Shown in pieces: positions 59,251-64,000 of a DNA stretch of 64,000 nucleotides. Position 1 is the stretch's first letter; every line of letters starts with the position of its first letter. The stretch is from Phallus indusiatus (Eukaryota; Basidiomycota; Agaricomycetes; Phallales; Phallaceae): the NCBI GenBank assembly GCA_027605045.1, contig JAQFWX010000015.1, forward strand, positions 914,455-978,454. Direction: 5' to 3'. The notes beneath the pieces were generated by a model, which was given only the letters and a program-made list of their open reading frames with translations, searched no databases and was not told the origin of the DNA. A program made the translations under genes and the position numbers.

Positions 59251-60447
59251 ATGGCCACCAAGATCAGCAATGTCAGTCAACGAGCAAATCAAGGAGACCG
59301 CAAAGTAGTTTTCAAGAGTGCATTAGAAAATCCTCATAGGGTAGCATGGTGAATTCATTCATTTGTCTTCAAAATCAAATTGGGTAACATCCATACATAT
59401 AGGCCCGCGATTCCGTTGAATTTACAGAATATGATACTGGCTTCCTTGTTGAGTCTCCTCGAAGGCGTCGGAGAGTTCAATTTGCAAAAGCAGGCTGCAC
59501 ATCGAAAGATAAAACGCGCTAAACACGATAAAGAACGGAGAGAAAAGGCCCAGGCCAGAAAGAGACAGAAGAAAGAACAAGAACAAGAACAAGAACAAGC
59601 GCAAAATGGATCCACAGAGCCGACGAGCGTAATGAAAGATCCTTCAGATGTTGCAATGACGGATGATTTGAATAACGAGGGAGTCGAAAACGTTCCTGTT
59701 ACCAAACCGGAAACGCCGCTCACTCTAGAACCTCAAATATTATCGCATCTCACATATGGAATCAACGAAGTTACGAAGCAGCTGGAAAGGCAGGCTGAAT
59801 CACGCCGATACCAAGAAGTCGTGTCCATCACCGAGTCTTCAGAACGTGCCGAAGTGACCTCCCCTCAACAAACAAAATCACACTTGTCTCATGTATTTGT
59901 CTGTCAGTCGGATATAGATCCTCCTCTCCTCATTGCTCACCTTCCCGAGCTGGTGGCGTCTTGCAATATACCCATTCCAACAAAGTCGTTAATTCCTGTT
60001 TATCTAATTCCTTTACCTAAAAGAGCGGAATCTGTTTTAGCGGAAAGTCTGGCTGTCAAAAGAGTTTCCATCCTGGCTCTCGACGTGCGTTACTAAAACC
60101 TTATATAGCTTGGAAATTTACTTATTTTGTCCGTATAGGTGAACACTCCCCGACTAGAGACAATTACAAAACTATTGTCAACAGTCCAACCTCCCAGTGC
60201 ATCTTGGCTGATCCCCCGAACTCGTCATTCCGCAAAACCTTCTACAAAGCTCGTACCGACACACATAAAACAACTACGCACTACTGCTCCACGTGACATG
60301 CGTAAAGCCAAAGAAGAACGAGCGAAAGGCCGGGAAGCCGCTAAAGAGAGAAGGAAAGAACAAAATATTAAAACTAAGATGAAGAACGTGAAAGTGAAGC
60401 GAAAACTCAAGATCGTTTCAGTCTCGAAAGATCTCCTCCCGACATAA
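59251..60447 (+). CDS. POP3: RNase P/MRP subunit Pop3
   Basis: Three exons: 59251-59348, 59403-60084, 60139-60447 (362 aa). The start MATKISNVSQRANQGDRKVV and the splice-spanning HRVAW-PAIPLNLQNM match the conserved N-terminus of fungal Pop3. A lysine-rich coil (HRKIKRAKHDKERREKAQ, then a Glu-Gln repeat) is followed by the L7Ae-like part: HVFVCQSDIDPPLLIAHLPEL and a strand IPVYLIPLPKRAESVLAESL ending ILALD. Pop3 is a protein of RNase P and RNase MRP, which mature tRNA and rRNA in the nucleus; its fold resembles human Rpp38. The C-terminal tail is strongly basic (RKAKEERAKGREAAKERRK), as expected for RNA contact. The acceptor before exon 3 and all phases are clean. Confidence 0.88.
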
Positions 60448-61368
60448 GAAGGTTTTTGTTTCTTCCTAGCTTTCGGTTCTTCGTTCTCTCTCTGATGAAA
60501 ATGTTCGTATCTATGTATGTTATGTATGTGTCTGCCGTATTCATTCATTATGTAAACTTTTATATACTCGAGTTGATATCGGGTTTGAAATGATTAATCA
60601 TTCGCATTCCGTGCTCCAATTTGAAGTCGAGACAGAAGAAAAACATTTCTGTGCTAAACACCAACCACGCGAACCAAGCTAGCTCAAGAAGTAGCACTGT
60701 ACCTTGATCCGTCCCCCGGACACGGAAGAACTCGAAACTTGTAATCCATTTTCCCCTGCTTCCAGATTTAATCCGTATATGAAATGCATCTGCAACAACG
60801 CTAACTCCCCCTTGCTGCGGGCGGCTTACTACTGCTCCCCTACACCACCTCGGGAGTCTAAAGTGGAACAAAGCGATTTCGCAACCTCACATATATCAAA
60901 CAGCCCCCGTTGGTCAGTTGTAAGAAGAATTCACATACCCTCAATGTTCCGATTTCGGCCTCGGAACACCCCATATTGGATTGGACTGGCCGTTAGTGCC
61001 ATATTGAATTACCTTCACTCCTAAGCACAGCTTCTGACTTGCGAGATTCTTTTCGGTCACTAAATTGATCGCCGGCTGCCAGTGGGTGGACGAAAGGACC
61101 GAATCTGTTACAAGAATACATAGACTCGTGTCGATGTTCTCATTAGGTGTTCTGTGAAAAACTTCCCCGCAAATAGAAGAACAATGGGGCTGGCGAAGTA
61201 ATAGTCTGTGAAGGCATCGGAACTTGCTTCCTCCAGATCAGAAGCTCTATGAATTTTCACATTCTTTCCCATAGTATAGTGTTCAGACTGGAAGACCTTG
61301 TGAGTGGATATTATAATGATATGAAGTACACCTTAGATGCAATTACAACAAAAAAGAAACTTCGTCTA
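60448..61368. other. Intergenic, possible small minus-strand gene
   Basis: A minus-strand frame at 60560-60871 contains a hydrophobic stretch (LLLELAWFAWLVF) and could be part of a small membrane protein starting near 61000 (MALTASPIQYGVF). The plus strand is open too (60704-61024). I could not build a convincing model for either strand. Confidence 0.3.
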
Positions 61369-63144
61369 CTATACGCGCTCATTGATACTGCTTCGCGACC
61401 GCATTAGAGGGTGTTTCGGTAGTTGTGTTTGAATGTCCTGAGCCGGTTCCGACCTCACGTCCGATGGGAGTGGATGTACATTCGAATCCTGCTGATGTGG
61501 CAAACGTGGGACAGTTGGGAACCCAATTAAATCAAAGGTGATGTTCATATCCGACGGCCGAAGGTCCGAAAATCGATCATGCGGATCCCCCTCCAAAACT
61601 TTCCGAATGCTAATCATCATTCGCGCACAAACGCTAGAGACAAAAGCACTTAGGAACCTGAACAGAAGTCAGAACAATGCGTATTCTAAGTAACATGAGA
61701 CACACTGAGCGGGAAGAACGACCTCGTTGAGCTTTATTCATAACACTGTTAGAAAATAATCGTCAAAGGCAATTTCTCGCACCGTACTGGAGTTAATGCA
61801 GTGGCAGACATGAAGGCCATAACAGCACCCATCAACAAAAAATACATAATGCCTGTCCGGTACAGATACGCAGAAAGTGGCGTGTCGCGCTGCGCGAATC
61901 CTGCCTTAGCGTGCATTACACTCCTAACAATTGTGAAAGTGACCAAAATGACTTCGTGAAAGCCATGATTTCAGTACTGGTTTTCTAAAAAAACGAATGA
62001 CTGTCACTCCACCTTCAAAAGACAACGAGGATACGAAAGTAATCCAAAAATGTGGCTCAGCTCCAAGCACGACGCACCCGGATCCCCCCGGAAGACGTTC
62101 CGCTAAAGAACTCATCATCAACCAGCGTTTAGAACCACTTAACTAGCTTACAAGAAGGAGTGAAAACGATGGTGAAACCCTAAATACACATAAAACATTT
62201 TGAGATCACTTATGAGGTAACTTACTTACCCGCATTGTTACACCTAACAGTGTACAACATACAGTAACATTTGCAATAAAGGCAAGAACGAGTAGTCCAA
62301 GAACTCTCTTGTCGCTGCCCCATATTGCATACACCCGTAATATGAGCCAAACTGAGACGAAAAGGTAGTTTGAGAAAGTGTTTTTAGTTCTCATACCGAT
62401 ATTACAGTTGATTACGACGTACCATCAGGAACGAATTTCGCGACTATGCCCCCAATTCCACTCCAAAGAGTACCGAAACGACAGCTAAAAAATGGTTGAA
62501 TTCCAAGTATAATATAAGAACCCATTTGCACTTACAACTACATATATATGTGAATGTTCATTATTTGATGAAGGCATGATGGTGACTAGGAACGCAACTT
62601 ACGGGGGTAGATGGGGCAGGCAGGAGAATTACTAAGTTTGGATCAATTTTGATTTATTTTTCATATAAAAACAGTAACACAATACCCAGTGTGTTCACCA
62701 CCATGATGGTTAAAACGTAGTATCGATTCTGCAGAGAAATAAATTGGCAGCTCTGGAAGACTTTTCTAACCTGATTACGATTTACCAGCAGATACAATAG
62801 CTTGGGAAGATTAAATTTCGATCCTTTGTGGATATATTTCACCTGATTTCAGCATGATAAAAACACAATAATCAACTGGTATTTCAAACTCACCTCGTCG
62901 CCGATGGTCAATACTGCAATATTGTCGTTCCAGATCAGCTGATTAGAAGTTCCTTCGGAAGAATTTTACTCAACGAAGATCGTAGAGAAAGAACGTAAGT
63001 GACGCCGCTGTGATTGACGGGAAAAAAATCAGACAAATTAGGAACTGCTGAACCAGTGAATAACGTGCCTCCCAGGTAGTGCGACTTCCGAAGAGCATCA
63101 ATATACGCCGCAACATTTAGGGAAGACTGCTCATAAACGGACAT
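61369..63144 (-). CDS. DUF6533-type multi-pass membrane protein 3
   Basis: Start MSVYEQSSLNVAAYIDALRK at 63144, a typical N-terminus for the family. After an intron comes LIWNDNIAVLTIGDE, joined through a GTGAGT intron to VKYIHKGSKFNLPKLLYLLVNR and then YYVLTIMVVNTLGIVLLFL; this is the DUF6533 signature with its first helices. Then VSVWLILRVYAIWGSDKR (the family's 'LRVYAIW' position) with LLVLAFIANVTVCCTLL. A helix exon (TFTIVRSVMHAKAGF, then YFLLMGAVMAFMSATAL) precedes the cytoplasmic tail (FSDLRPSDMNITFDLIGFP, ending SSINERV). About eight exons. Several middle boundaries are unresolved. The family is thought to sit in membranes, but its role is unknown. Confidence 0.7.
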
Positions 63145-64000
63145 TTCGTACAACGCCTCATAGAGCAAGCGGGATGAGATACTATAGGAAAGGTGACATG
63201 GGACGATCCACTGACTGAATCACTTTATGTATACGAGCGTGCCTGGGAATTGTAGCAGGAAATTACGTCCACCTGTGCCGTGCATTCTGCCATATATCAG
63301 CAGGTATGCTTTACATTGGACAGCTGCGTATTTTAAAAAAAAATCTTCTCAGTTGCTTCCCGAATACCTTGAGGCAACAAATGGGACGTTTCGCTCCCGT
63401 ACTTCGCAATTTACGTCATCCGGAAAATGGCGAAATAGGTTTGTTTACCGGAGCCAGTATTGTAACCCGGTGCGGAGCAGGTTCATATTTCGCATCCCTG
63501 CCCCAACCAGTGTCAGCTTTTTTTTTTCAATTCATCAAATGGAATATAAAGAATAGTGTTTGTATACAAGTCGTGACGAAGAAAGAAAGTTGGCTGGGGT
63601 TTTACCGAAGTTTCACCATTCTCTCCCATCTCAATCATGTACTGAAATAAATACTCGGAGTTAAGACTACGTCAAACAGTTTTCATCATATTACCCATTC
63701 TACATTCTTCCAGTCCTCCAATGAGGTCTTCTGATGATCATTTTTAATAGAAGAATTCTCCTGGAGTTGCCTGAAAAAATTCTTGTTTCACTGATTGGCA
63801 TCATCCGGGATTCTGAACCGTCCATTCTCCGACGGTGCCGCAATGTAATCGAAAATGCGTTGCCCATGGTTTGAAAAAGCGGGAAGAGTGCATGGGAAGT
63901 TCTTTATGTTCTACTCGCTTTGTTGCAACTAACTTTCTTGGTATTAGCATTATCAGGCGGTCGCTTCTACTGTACTAGTAGATACATACCAAAATTGGGT
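63145..64000. other. No confident gene; F-box-like remnant near the window end
   Basis: At about 63757-63873 (+) a short frame reads RRILLELPEKILVSLIGIIR followed by RRCRNVIENALP, which resembles the F-box motif (LPxEIL..I...L..CRxV). It stops after about 40 codons without a start codon in phase. It may be an exon of a gene continuing beyond the window or a decayed fragment. Open frames at 63227-63650 have no recognisable content. Confidence 0.3.

Noticed and set aside
1..64000. tRNA, rRNA genes, CRISPR arrays, bacterial operons
   Set aside because: Looked for by eye; no cloverleaf with A/B boxes, no rRNA blocks and no spaced repeat arrays were found. A covariance-model scan would be needed to exclude a tRNA.

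Overview
The window looks like nuclear DNA of a basidiomycete mushroom (Agaricomycetes). Most genes are cut by many short introns (about 42-93 bp, GT..AG, frequent CTGAC/CTAAC-like branch sites). Neighbouring start codons can be under 100 bp apart. The gene families (NACHT-WD40 STAND proteins, DUF6533 multi-pass membrane proteins, Ser/Pro-rich single-pass membrane proteins, expanded P450s and kinase-like proteins) are typical of mushroom genomes. Exon coordinates were worked out by hand from reading frames, splice consensus and protein family motifs. Nothing was searched against a database.

Layout. 0-1.3 kb: the 3' end of a Ty1/copia retrotransposon (RNase H and LTR), abutting the remains of a membrane-protein gene. 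3.9-5.2 kb: TFIIF beta subunit. 6.1-11.3 kb: a large NACHT-WD40 (NLR-like) gene. 11.7-13.8 kb (-): a kinase-like gene that can be read through into a C2H2 zinc-finger tail. 14.4-17.6 kb (-): a Cep57/PPC89-type spindle-pole protein, divergent from ERG24 (C-14 sterol reductase, 17.8-19.4 kb), which converges on ORC2 (19.5-21.1 kb, -).

20.5-46.6 kb is an accessory region built by repeated segmental duplication. A unit holding the 5' part of ORC2 plus a flavin monooxygenase (FMO) gene is tandemly duplicated about 3.49 kb apart. This leaves two intact FMO genes and a decayed ORC2 piece. A third FMO copy, broken, lies at 37.9-39.9 kb. A complete 12-exon cytochrome P450 follows FMO2. An aminoglycoside-phosphotransferase-like (APH) kinase occurs three times: one ruin (31.5-32.8 kb) and two intact copies (34.3 and 42.1 kb) with duplicated flanks. 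A largely non-coding repeat of about 1 kb occurs at 40.2-41.4 and 45.6-46.6 kb.

46.7-64 kb returns to ordinary gene content: three separate DUF6533-type membrane proteins, a small membrane protein with a PPxY tail, a DCAF4-like WD40 protein, the U-box E4 ubiquitin ligase UFD2, and the RNase P/MRP subunit POP3. UFD2 and POP3 start codons are only 79 bp apart.

Housekeeping genes (TFIIF, ERG24, ORC2, UFD2, POP3) look intact. The unusual biology is the FMO/P450/APH duplication block, the NLR-like gene and the kinase/zinc-finger read-through. A joint pathway for FMO, P450 and APH is possible from proximity but is not shown by the sequence.
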